Part shown: positions 8,977 to 16,110 of the stretch, piece by piece | Position numbering within the stretch: position 1 is the first letter of the stretch | Layout: every line of letters starts with the position of its first letter | Assembly: GCF_001244995.1 (NCBI RefSeq) | Contig: NZ_LN869529.1 | Span: forward strand, 847,264 to 911,263 | Direction: 5' to 3' | Length of the DNA stretch: 64,000 bases | DNA from: Intestinimonas massiliensis (ex Afouda et al. 2020) | Lineage (GTDB): Bacteria > Bacillota > Clostridia > Oscillospirales > Oscillospiraceae | Made by a program: the position numbers and the translations under genes | The notes under the pieces: generated by a model | Databases searched by the model: none | The model's input: only the letters and a program-made list of their open reading frames with translations | What the model was told of the DNA's origin: nothing

Positions 8977-9600
8977 ATGGAATTGAAGGAAATCGAATCC
9001 GCCATGGAGGGCATCCTCTTCGCCGCCGGCGAGCCGGTGGGCGTGGAGCGCCTATGCCTGACGCTGGGGATCGACCGGGCCGCGGCGGACGCGGTGGCCC
9101 AGCGGCTGATGGACTATTACAGCTATGAGCGGCGGGGCATCCGTCTGGTTCGTCTGGACGCCAGCTATCAGCTCTGTTCGGCGCCGGAGTATGCCGACTA
9201 TATCCGCAGGGCCCTGGAAAGCCGGAAGCCCGCCAAGCTCTCCCAGTCCGCTCTGGAGGTGCTGGCCATCATCGCCTATTACCAGCCCGCCACCCGGGCC
9301 TATGTGGACCAGGTGCGGGGCGTGGACAGCTCCTACACCGTTGGTTTACTGCTGGACCGGGAGCTCATCGAGGAGTGCGGCCGTCTGGCCGTCCCCGGAC
9401 GGCCCATCCTGTACCGCACCACGCCCACCTTTCTGCGTTCCTTCGGGCTGTCCAGTCTGGAGGAGCTGCCCGAGCTGCCCAACGCCAGCCTCGAGGACGG
9501 GCAGCTCACCCTGGAGATGCAGACCGCCCTGGAGCAGCTCAAAAGTCAGCAGGAGAAGCCGGAGTCCTCTCCCACCGGCGGGGAAGAGGCGGGAGGGTGA
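8977..9600 (+). CDS. scpB: Segregation and condensation protein B
   Basis: ScpB is the dimeric winged-helix (kite) subunit that binds ScpA in the SMC complex. The 207 residues contain tandem winged helices with the family motif SALEVLAIIAYYQPATRA and the VRGVDSS turn. The ATG at 8977 follows GGGGTGG; longer in-frame readings run into scpA. It is transcribed with scpA. Confidence 0.95.
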   Translation: MELKEIESAMEGILFAAGEPVGVERLCLTLGIDRAAADAVAQRLMDYYSYERRGIRLVRLDASYQLCSAPEYADYIRRALESRKPAKLSQSALEVLAIIAYYQPATRAYVDQVRGVDSSYTVGLLLDRELIEECGRLAVPGRPILYRTTPTFLRSFGLSSLEELPELPNASLEDGQLTLEMQTALEQLKSQQEKPESSPTGGEEAGG

Positions 9601-9604
9601 GACC

Positions 9605-10216
9605 ATGAGGGCATGGATCATCTTAGGGACTGTTCTGGTTCTCCTGTTTCTACTCTCCCTGGTCCGGGTGGGCGGAGTGCTGGAGTATTCCGCTCAGGGG
9701 CTGCTGGTCCGTATTCGGCTGGGACGGCTGCACCTCACGGTTTTCCCCATGCGGAAAAGGGCGCGGAAGCCCAGGCCGCCTCAGGAAAAAAATCCGCAGC
9801 CGGAGGGTCAGAGGGAAAAGCCGCCGAAAAAGGGTGGGACCCTGTCTCGGGTGAAGGAGTTCCTGCCTCTGGCCGCCGAGACGGCCGGACGGTTCAAGCG
9901 CAAGGTGCGCATCGACCAACTGGAGTTGGAGCTGACGGCGGCGGCCTCCAACCCGGCGGCGGCAGCCATGGCCTTTGGCGGCGCCAACGCCGCGTTGGGT
10001 ATGATGTTGCCCCTGTTGGAGAATCATTTTAATGTCCGGCAGCGGAGCATCCGCACCGCGGTGGATTTCGAGGGCAGCCGCCCTGTAATCTACCTGAAGG
10101 CGGCATTCTCCCTTACCATCGGGCAGGGCGTGGTCCTCGCCGTCCGCTTGGGGTTCCAGGCTCTGCGCATCCTATCCCAATACAAAAGCGGGCAAAAACA
10201 GAAAGAGGCGGTTTAA
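9605..10216 (+). CDS. DUF2953 domain protein (YtfI-like)
   Basis: A 203-residue protein with one N-terminal membrane segment (ILGTVLVLLFLLSLV), a basic Lys/Pro-rich linker (about 50-80) and a C-terminal DUF2953 region. In Bacillus subtilis the homologue ytfI stands beside ytfJ (gerW) and is linked to sporulation. The same pairing is seen here, as gerW starts 2 bp after the stop. The molecular role is unknown. Confidence 0.8.
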   Translation: MRAWIILGTVLVLLFLLSLVRVGGVLEYSAQGLLVRIRLGRLHLTVFPMRKRARKPRPPQEKNPQPEGQREKPPKKGGTLSRVKEFLPLAAETAGRFKRKVRIDQLELELTAAASNPAAAAMAFGGANAALGMMLPLLENHFNVRQRSIRTAVDFEGSRPVIYLKAAFSLTIGQGVVLAVRLGFQALRILSQYKSGQKQKEAV

Positions 10217-10218
10217 CT

Positions 10219-10626
10219 ATGGAAAAAAATCATCCCATCGGCGATCTGATGAGCACCACCATGCAGAAGATCCGGGAAATGGTGGACGTCAACACCATTA
10301 TCGGCACCCCCATCCGGACGGACGACGGCATCACGCTCATCCCCGTATCGAAGCTCTCCTTCGGGTTTGCCTCCGGAGGCAGCGACTTTGCCACCAAGAA
10401 CCAGAAGCCCGAGGCCGACAACGCCTTCGGCGGGGGCGGCGGGGCCGGCGTCAACATCTCTCCGGTGGCCTTTCTCATCGTGAAGGGGGACACTGTAAAG
10501 CTGCTGCCTGTAGCGCCTCCCGCCAATACCACGGTGGACCGGGTGGTGGAGCTGGTGCCCGAAATGTTTGACAAGGTCACCGGCTTCATTGACCAGAAAA
10601 AGGCCGAGGATAAATCCGGGTTCTAA
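10219..10626 (+). CDS. gerW: GerW family sporulation protein (YtfJ)
   Basis: GerW/YtfJ is a small conserved spore-former protein needed for normal germination in Bacillus. The 135 residues begin with HPIGDLMSTTMQKIREMVD, then IGTPIRTDDGITLIPVSKLSFGF and a Gly-rich stretch (GGGGGAGV), all family hallmarks. It is coupled to the DUF2953 gene and followed by a D,D-carboxypeptidase gene, so the trio probably serves the spore or forespore envelope. Confidence 0.92.
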   Translation: MEKNHPIGDLMSTTMQKIREMVDVNTIIGTPIRTDDGITLIPVSKLSFGFASGGSDFATKNQKPEADNAFGGGGGAGVNISPVAFLIVKGDTVKLLPVAPPANTTVDRVVELVPEMFDKVTGFIDQKKAEDKSGF

Positions 10627-10665
10627 GCTCCATACTAGTGTCATCTGTGCGTCGAGGTGACACGT

Positions 10666-11817
10666 ATGAAGCGTATGCTCGCGGCCCTGCTGGCCGCTGT
10701 ATTGCTGTACCCTTTTGCCCTCCGGAGCGCCCAGGCGGCGGGGCCGGAGACCGCGGCGGCCTCCGCCATCCTGGTCGATGCCGCCAGCGGCCGGGTGCTC
10801 TACGAGAAGAACGCCCGTGAAAAACGGCTTATCGCCAGCATCACCAAGCTGATGACCGCCCTGGTGGCGGTGGAATCCACTCCCGACCTGGAGGATGAGG
10901 TCACGATCCAGCCGGCAGACACGCTGGCCGAGGGCTCCTCCATGTACCTGAAGCCAGGGGAGAAACTGCCTCTGAAAACGCTGCTGTATGGTCTGCTGCT
11001 CCAGTCGGGCAATGACGCCGCCCTGGCGGTGGCCCGCCACTGCGCCGGAGATGTGGAGACCTTTGTGGACTGGATGAACCAGCGTGCGGCGAGCCTGGGT
11101 ATGGAGGACACCCACTTTGCAAACCCCAACGGACTCAACGACGAAGCGCACTATTCCACTGCCGCCGATATGGCTCTTCTGGCCGCCGAGGTCCTGAGGC
11201 ATGAGGCGCTGGCGGAGATCGTGGGCACCAAGTCCATTACGCTGGGCGCCCGCACCTTCACCAATCACAACAAGCTGTTGTGGCAGTACGAGGGCTGTGA
11301 GGGAATGAAGACCGGCTATACGCAGCTTGCGGGGCGGACCCTGGTATCCTGTGCCCGGCGGGAAGGGCAGCTTTTGATCTGCGTGACCCTCAGCGACCCC
11401 GACGACTGGAAGGACCACGCCGCTTTGTTCGACTACGGGTTTGAGACCTATCCCCGGCAGGTGCTGGCTACGGCGGGGAAGGTGTTCCGGCGGGTGCCGG
11501 TGGAGGGCAGTCTGACCCGGTTTGTGGCCGTCCGCACCGGCGAGGATGTATATTACCCCACTGCGGCGGAAGAAGAGCTCCAGGCAGAGCTCCTCCTGCC
11601 GGAGCGGGCGCAGGCACCGGTAACGGAGGGGACCATCGCGGGGAAGCTGTCCTTCTATCTGGGAGAAACCTGCGTGGGAGAGACCTACCTGCTCTATGAC
11701 GCCGATGTGCGCCGGGACGCGGTGGTGGGCAGCTCCCTGCTGCGGCGGGTGCTGGATTTTTTGAACCGGGCGGACAGCGCCGCCTTTCTGACGGCCTTCG
11801 CCCCCCATACGAGCTGA
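10666..11817 (+). CDS. D-alanyl-D-alanine carboxypeptidase (DacF-like)
   Basis: A penicillin-binding protein of the S11 family that trims the terminal D-Ala of peptidoglycan stem peptides outside the membrane. The 383 residues have a signal peptide ending near AQAA (residue 25), then SITK (58-61), SGN in LLLQSGNDAA and KTG in GMKTGYTQLAG. A C-terminal beta-rich PBP5_C-like region follows. The ATG at 10666 has GAGGT 7 nt upstream. The gerW neighbour suggests a sporulation role like DacF or DacB, but this is inference. Confidence 0.92.
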   Translation: MKRMLAALLAAVLLYPFALRSAQAAGPETAAASAILVDAASGRVLYEKNAREKRLIASITKLMTALVAVESTPDLEDEVTIQPADTLAEGSSMYLKPGEKLPLKTLLYGLLLQSGNDAALAVARHCAGDVETFVDWMNQRAASLGMEDTHFANPNGLNDEAHYSTAADMALLAAEVLRHEALAEIVGTKSITLGARTFTNHNKLLWQYEGCEGMKTGYTQLAGRTLVSCARREGQLLICVTLSDPDDWKDHAALFDYGFETYPRQVLATAGKVFRRVPVEGSLTRFVAVRTGEDVYYPTAAEEELQAELLLPERAQAPVTEGTIAGKLSFYLGETCVGETYLLYDADVRRDAVVGSSLLRRVLDFLNRADSAAFLTAFAPHTS

Positions 11818-11821
11818 CACA

Positions 11822-11840
11822 GGCCCGCCTGCGGCGGGCC
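11822..11840 (+). terminator. GC-rich hairpin between carboxypeptidase and rluB
   Basis: GGCCCGCC (11822-11829) pairs perfectly with GGCGGGCC (11833-11840) across a TGC loop. No T-run follows, so termination is at best partial. Confidence 0.4.
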
Positions 11841-11868
11841 TTACATATGGAAGCGAGGAGTTCTCTTT

Positions 11869-12570
11869 ATGGAGGAGCGTCTGCAAAAGATCCTATCTGC
11901 CGCCGGGGTATGCTCCCGCCGGACTGCGGAGGAGTATATCTCCGCCGGCCGGGTGACGGTCAACGGTGTCACCGCTGCTCTGGGGACCAGGGCCGACCCG
12001 GTCCGGGACCAGATCGTGCTGGACGGGCATCGGGTCGGCGGTCCGGCCCACCCGGTCTATTTGATGCTGAACAAGCCACGGGGCTATGTAACCACCCTTT
12101 CGGACGAGAGGGGGCGCAAGACGGTGGCAGAGCTGGTCTCCGGCTGCGGGGCGCGGGTGTGGCCGGTGGGACGGCTGGACCTGGACTCAGAGGGCCTGCT
12201 TCTGATGACCAATGACGGAGCGGTCACCAACCGCCTGATTCATCCTCGGCATGCGGTGGAGAAGGAATACTGGGTATGGGTCTCCGGCGATCTGGCACGG
12301 GCGCTGCCCCACCTGCGGGGGCCCATGGAGCTGGACGGCGTCCCGCTGGCCCCCGCCAAGGTGACGGAGCGGGGCGCAAACTGCCTGTCCATCGTTATCC
12401 ACGAAGGGAAAAACAGGCAGGTGCGCCGGATGTGCGCCCAGGCGGGGCTGACGGTAAAAACCCTTCGCCGGGTGCGGGAGGGGCCTATTTTTCTGGGAGA
12501 TCTGCCCGTGGGGCGGTGGCGGCCGCTGGCCAATACAGAAGTGGCGTGGTTCCGTAAGCTTCTTTTGTGA
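11869..12570 (+). CDS. rluB: Pseudouridine synthase, RsuA/RluB family
   Basis: The enzyme converts a uridine of 23S rRNA (RluB-type position) to pseudouridine. The 233 residues have an N-terminal S4 RNA-binding domain (about 2-60) and a catalytic core with GRLDLDSEGLLLMTNDG containing the catalytic Asp. MLNKPRGYVTT and GKNRQVRRM are also typical. rluB is common downstream of scpAB clusters in Firmicutes. RluB, RluE and RluF are hard to tell apart by eye. Confidence 0.92.
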   Translation: MEERLQKILSAAGVCSRRTAEEYISAGRVTVNGVTAALGTRADPVRDQIVLDGHRVGGPAHPVYLMLNKPRGYVTTLSDERGRKTVAELVSGCGARVWPVGRLDLDSEGLLLMTNDGAVTNRLIHPRHAVEKEYWVWVSGDLARALPHLRGPMELDGVPLAPAKVTERGANCLSIVIHEGKNRQVRRMCAQAGLTVKTLRRVREGPIFLGDLPVGRWRPLANTEVAWFRKLLL

Positions 12571-12606
12571 TTTTGCAAGAAACCTAATTTTCCTTGCAGA
12601 TTTTAC

Positions 12607-12653
12607 TTGCTTTTCTCCGGGCTTCCCGCTATGATATAGTACGTTAGTACGTA
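12607..12653 (+). promoter_or_regulatory. Sigma-A promoter of the RpiR-type regulator, with possible operator
   Basis: TTGCTT (12607-12612) and TATGAT (12630-12635) are separated by 17 bp. Just downstream, TACGT and ACGTA form an inverted repeat around TAGT (12640-12653), overlapping the expected start of transcription. It may be an autoregulatory operator. Confidence 0.7.
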
Positions 12654-12702
12654 AAATCCATGCTCCCCAAGGGCGGGGAACAGAGCCTGGGGGTATTTCC
12701 TT

Positions 12703-13566
12703 ATGACCCGTGATATTCTTTCCATAATTCAGACCCGGATGAACACCTTCTCCAAAGGGCAAAAGCTGATTGCGCGCTTCATTCTGGAGTCCTATGACAA
12801 GGCTGCCTTTATGACCGCCAGCCGGCTGGGCAAGACGGTCAACGTCAGCGAGTCCACCGTGGTGCGGTTCGCCGCCGAGTTGGGCTACGATGGCTACCCC
12901 AGTATGCAGAAGGCACTGCAGGAGATGATCCGCAACAAGCTGACCTCCATCCAGCGCATCGAGGTGGCGAACGACCGCATCGGCAATCAGGACGTGCTGT
13001 CCATGGTGATGCAGTCGGATATCGAGAAGATCCGCATGACCATGGAGGAGACCGACCGGGAGAGCTTTAAGGCCGCGGTGGACGCCATTCTGGCCGCCAA
13101 GCGCATCTATATCCTGGGCGTCCGGTCCGCCGCCGCGCTGGCCGACTTCATCGGGTTCTATTTTAATCTGATCTTTGATAATATCGCGCTGGTCCACACC
13201 ACCTCGGCCAGTGAGATCTTCGAGCAGCTTCTGCGTGTGGGCCCCGAGGACGCCGTCATCGGCATCAGCTTTCCCCGGTACTCCAGCCGCACGGTAAAGG
13301 CCATGCACTTTGCCCGGGACCGGGGGGCCAACGTCATTGCGCTGACCGATTCCGAGGCCTCTCCGCTGGCCGAAATCGCCACCGAGACCCTGCTGGCCAA
13401 GAGCGATATGGCCTCCTTTGTGGACTCCCTGGTGGCGCCTTTGAGTCTGGTCAACGCCCTCATTGTGGCGGTGGGCCGCAGGAAAAACGAGGATGTGGAG
13501 CAGACCTTTGTGAATCTGGAGCAGATTTGGTCGGAGTATGGCGTCTACGAAAAGGTCGAGGAATAA
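12703..13566 (+). CDS. MurR/RpiR family transcriptional regulator
   Basis: A 287-residue DNA-binding regulator with an N-terminal HTH_6 domain (about 1-77, with ASRLGKTVNVSESTVVRFAAELGY as its core) and a C-terminal SIS domain (about 120-250) that normally senses a phosphosugar. It has its own promoter with an inverted repeat at the predicted start. Downstream is a flavoprotein-cmk-plsC-ispH run rather than a sugar operon, so the regulon is unclear. Confidence 0.9.
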   Translation: MTRDILSIIQTRMNTFSKGQKLIARFILESYDKAAFMTASRLGKTVNVSESTVVRFAAELGYDGYPSMQKALQEMIRNKLTSIQRIEVANDRIGNQDVLSMVMQSDIEKIRMTMEETDRESFKAAVDAILAAKRIYILGVRSAAALADFIGFYFNLIFDNIALVHTTSASEIFEQLLRVGPEDAVIGISFPRYSSRTVKAMHFARDRGANVIALTDSEASPLAEIATETLLAKSDMASFVDSLVAPLSLVNALIVAVGRRKNEDVEQTFVNLEQIWSEYGVYEKVEE

Positions 13567-13590
13567 AGACCCGCTGAAAGGGGCTTCACT

Positions 13591-14835
13591 TTGGAATCTC
13601 AGATCGTTGTGGTAGGTGGCGGCGCGGCGGGCATGATGGCCGCGCTGTCCGCCGCCCAGTCAGGCGCTTGCGTCATCCTTCTGGAGCGCAACCAGAAGGT
13701 GGGCCGGAAGCTTTATATCACAGGGAAAGGCCGCTGTAACCTTACCAACGACTGTCCTGCGGACGAGGCGCTCTCCAACGTCCCGCATAACAGTCGTTTT
13801 CTTACCAGCGCTATGACCCGCTTTCCGCCCTCCGCCGTGCAGGAATTCTTTACCGGCCTGGGCGTCCCGCTCAAGACGGAACGCGGCGGCCGGGTTTTTC
13901 CGCAGTCCGACCGGGCGGCGGATGTCATCGACGCGCTTTTCATGGCTCTGCGGCGTCAGAAGGTGTCCATCGTGGAGGACCGGGCGGTGCGCCTGCTGGC
14001 CACGGAGGACCGCATCTCCGGCGTAAAAGGGGAGCGCGGCACTTATCCCTGCGCTGCGGCCGTGTTGGCCACGGGAGGGTGCTCCTATCCTCTGACCGGA
14101 TCCACCGGCGACGGCTACCGCATGGCGGCGGAGCTGGGGCATACCGTCCTGCCGCCCAGGCCCTCCCTGATCCCCCTGGTGATCGAAGGGGAGGAGTGCC
14201 CCCAAATGCAGGGGCTCTCCCTGCGCAATGTGTCGGTGCGGGTCAAGAACCAAAGGGGCAAGGTCGTCTTTCAGGAGCAGGGGGAGCTGTTGTTCACTCA
14301 CTTCGGCCTGTCCGGACCGCTGATTCTCAGCGCCAGCGCCCATATGCGGGAGTATGAAAAGGACCGCTATACCGTCTGCATCGACCTGAAGCCCGCCCTG
14401 GACGAGCAGACGCTGGACGCCCGTCTGGTGCGGGAGTTCAGCGAGCATGCCAACCAGGCCTTCCACAACGTGCTGGAGCATCTGGCCCCCAGACTGCTGG
14501 TGCCTGTGCTGACGGCGCGCTCCGGCATTCCGGCGGACCTGCCGGCCAATTCGGTCACCAAGGTCCAGCGGCGCAGGCTGCTGGAGTTGCTCAAGGCATT
14601 GTGCTTTGAGGTCCAGGGGCCGCGGCCGGTGGAGGACGCCATTGTCACCTCCGGCGGGGTGAAGGTGGGAGAGATCGACCCCAGGACAATGGAATCCAAA
14701 TTGGTGCAGGGGTTATACCTCGCCGGAGAACTCATCGACGTGGACGCCTACACCGGCGGGTTCAACCTGCAGATCGCCTGGTGTACCGGCCGTGCGGCGG
14801 GACAGGCCGCGGCGCTGCGCGTATTGGGGGGATAA
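13591..14835 (+). CDS. NAD(P)/FAD-dependent oxidoreductase, HI0933/BaiN-like
   Basis: A 414-residue flavoprotein with an N-terminal dinucleotide-binding motif VVVGGGAAGMMAA and the family motif NQKVGRKLYITGKGRCNLTN. The C-terminal GEIDPRTMESKLVQGLYLAGELIDVDAYTGGFNLQ binds FAD. BaiN of C. scindens acts in bile-acid dehydroxylation, but this is a widespread family and most members have no known substrate. The TTG start has AAAGGGG upstream. cmk follows within 5 bp. Confidence 0.88.
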   Translation: MESQIVVVGGGAAGMMAALSAAQSGACVILLERNQKVGRKLYITGKGRCNLTNDCPADEALSNVPHNSRFLTSAMTRFPPSAVQEFFTGLGVPLKTERGGRVFPQSDRAADVIDALFMALRRQKVSIVEDRAVRLLATEDRISGVKGERGTYPCAAAVLATGGCSYPLTGSTGDGYRMAAELGHTVLPPRPSLIPLVIEGEECPQMQGLSLRNVSVRVKNQRGKVVFQEQGELLFTHFGLSGPLILSASAHMREYEKDRYTVCIDLKPALDEQTLDARLVREFSEHANQAFHNVLEHLAPRLLVPVLTARSGIPADLPANSVTKVQRRRLLELLKALCFEVQGPRPVEDAIVTSGGVKVGEIDPRTMESKLVQGLYLAGELIDVDAYTGGFNLQIAWCTGRAAGQAAALRVLGG

Positions 14836-14839
14836 GAAT

Positions 14840-15517
14840 ATGTCATTTCGGAGCATCGCGGTGGACGGACCGTCCGGCGCGGGGAAGAGTACGATGGCCA
14901 AGCGGTTGGCGGAGGCTCTGGGTTTTGTCTATGTCGATACCGGCGCGATCTACCGTACGCTGGGTCTGCTGGCCTGCCGTCAGGGGGTGGCCCCCGACGA
15001 CGCGGCGGCCGTCACCGCCCTTCTGCCGGACGCGGATATCCGCCTGCGTTACGGCAGCGACGGGCTACAGCACATGTACCTGGGCGGCGAGGATGTAACC
15101 GAGTCCATCCGCCGGCCGGAGATCTCCAAATACGCCTCCTCCGTCTCCGCCATCCCGGCGGTACGGGCGTTTCTGCTGAACATGCAGCGGGACCTGGCCA
15201 GGACCCATGACGTCATCATGGACGGACGGGACATCGGCACAGTGGTTCTGCCCGCCGCAGACGTGAAGATTTTCCTGACCGCCTCCGCCGAGGACCGGGC
15301 CCGCCGCCGCCATGCCGAGCTGGCGGCCAAAGGGCTGCCGGACTGCTATGAGACCGTGCTGGCCGATATCATTGAGCGCGACCGCAAGGACACCACCCGC
15401 GCCGCCGCACCTCTGCGTCAGGCGGAAGACGCCATCGCGGTGGACACCACGGGTCTGTCCCTGCAGGAGAGCTTTGATGCCTTACTTGAGACTATCAGGA
15501 GGAAACTGGGCCAATGA
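14840..15517 (+). CDS. cmk: Cytidylate kinase
   Basis: Cmk phosphorylates CMP and dCMP with ATP in pyrimidine nucleotide recycling. The 225 residues contain the P-loop DGPSGAGKSTMAK, the CMP-binding YVDTGAIYR and DGRDIGTVVLP. The ATG at 14840 follows GGGGGGAT. It overlaps plsC by four bases. A cmk-plsC-ispH-S1 order is common in Clostridia. Confidence 0.97.
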   Translation: MSFRSIAVDGPSGAGKSTMAKRLAEALGFVYVDTGAIYRTLGLLACRQGVAPDDAAAVTALLPDADIRLRYGSDGLQHMYLGGEDVTESIRRPEISKYASSVSAIPAVRAFLLNMQRDLARTHDVIMDGRDIGTVVLPAADVKIFLTASAEDRARRRHAELAAKGLPDCYETVLADIIERDRKDTTRAAAPLRQAEDAIAVDTTGLSLQESFDALLETIRRKLGQ

Positions 15518-16110
15518 GGACCGTTTACGCCATACTTTACTGTATTATTTTTCCTTTTTTTAATTTGGTGCACCCCTGCCGGGCCGTCGGCAGGGAGCAC
15601 ATCCCGGAGGGCGGCGTGCTGGTCTGCGCCAACCACACGGCGGCTTCTGATCCCTTTTTTTTGGTATTCGCCTTCCGGCTCAAGCATCAGGTCCGCGCCA
15701 TGGCGAAAGCCGAGTTGATCCGGGTACCCGTGATTGGCTGGCTCCTGAGCAAGGCCGGCGTATTCGGCGTGGACCGGGGCAAAGCCGATGTGGGCGCCAT
15801 CAAGCAGGCGATGAAGTTCCTGAAAGGCGGGGAAAAAGTGCTTCTCTTCCCGGAGGGCACTCGCATCAAGGACGGCGGAGCGGGCGAGGCCAAGACCGGG
15901 GCCGCCATGCTGGCCGTGCGGTGCGGCGTCCCCATCCTGCCGGTCTATATCTCCGAAAAGAAAAAGTGGTTTGGCCGCACTCCGGTGATCATCGGAGAGC
16001 CCTATTATCCCGTGACGGCGGGCAGACGGGCCACCACGGAGGAATACCACGCCATTGCCGACGACATGATGGCGCGGATTCGGGCTCTGAAGGCCCAGGC
16101 AGCGGCATGA
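15514..16110 (+). CDS. plsC: 1-acyl-sn-glycerol-3-phosphate acyltransferase
   Basis: PlsC acylates lysophosphatidate to phosphatidate at the membrane. The 198 residues start with a hydrophobic segment (AILYCIIFPFFNLV) followed by the catalytic HX4D motif in NHTAASDP, then GVFGVDRG and FPEGTR, which bind the acceptor phosphate. Its TGA overlaps the ATG of ispH. Confidence 0.95.
   Translation: MRTVYAILYCIIFPFFNLVHPCRAVGREHIPEGGVLVCANHTAASDPFFLVFAFRLKHQVRAMAKAELIRVPVIGWLLSKAGVFGVDRGKADVGAIKQAMKFLKGGEKVLLFPEGTRIKDGGAGEAKTGAAMLAVRCGVPILPVYISEKKKWFGRTPVIIGEPYYPVTAGRRATTEEYHAIADDMMARIRALKAQAAA

Noticed and set aside
10213-11886. A 557-codon open frame on the minus strand over gerW and the carboxypeptidase
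   Set aside because: It is a GC-rich antisense shadow of two well-identified genes, with no recognisable domains. The same holds for long antisense frames over clpX, leuC and the aminotransferase.
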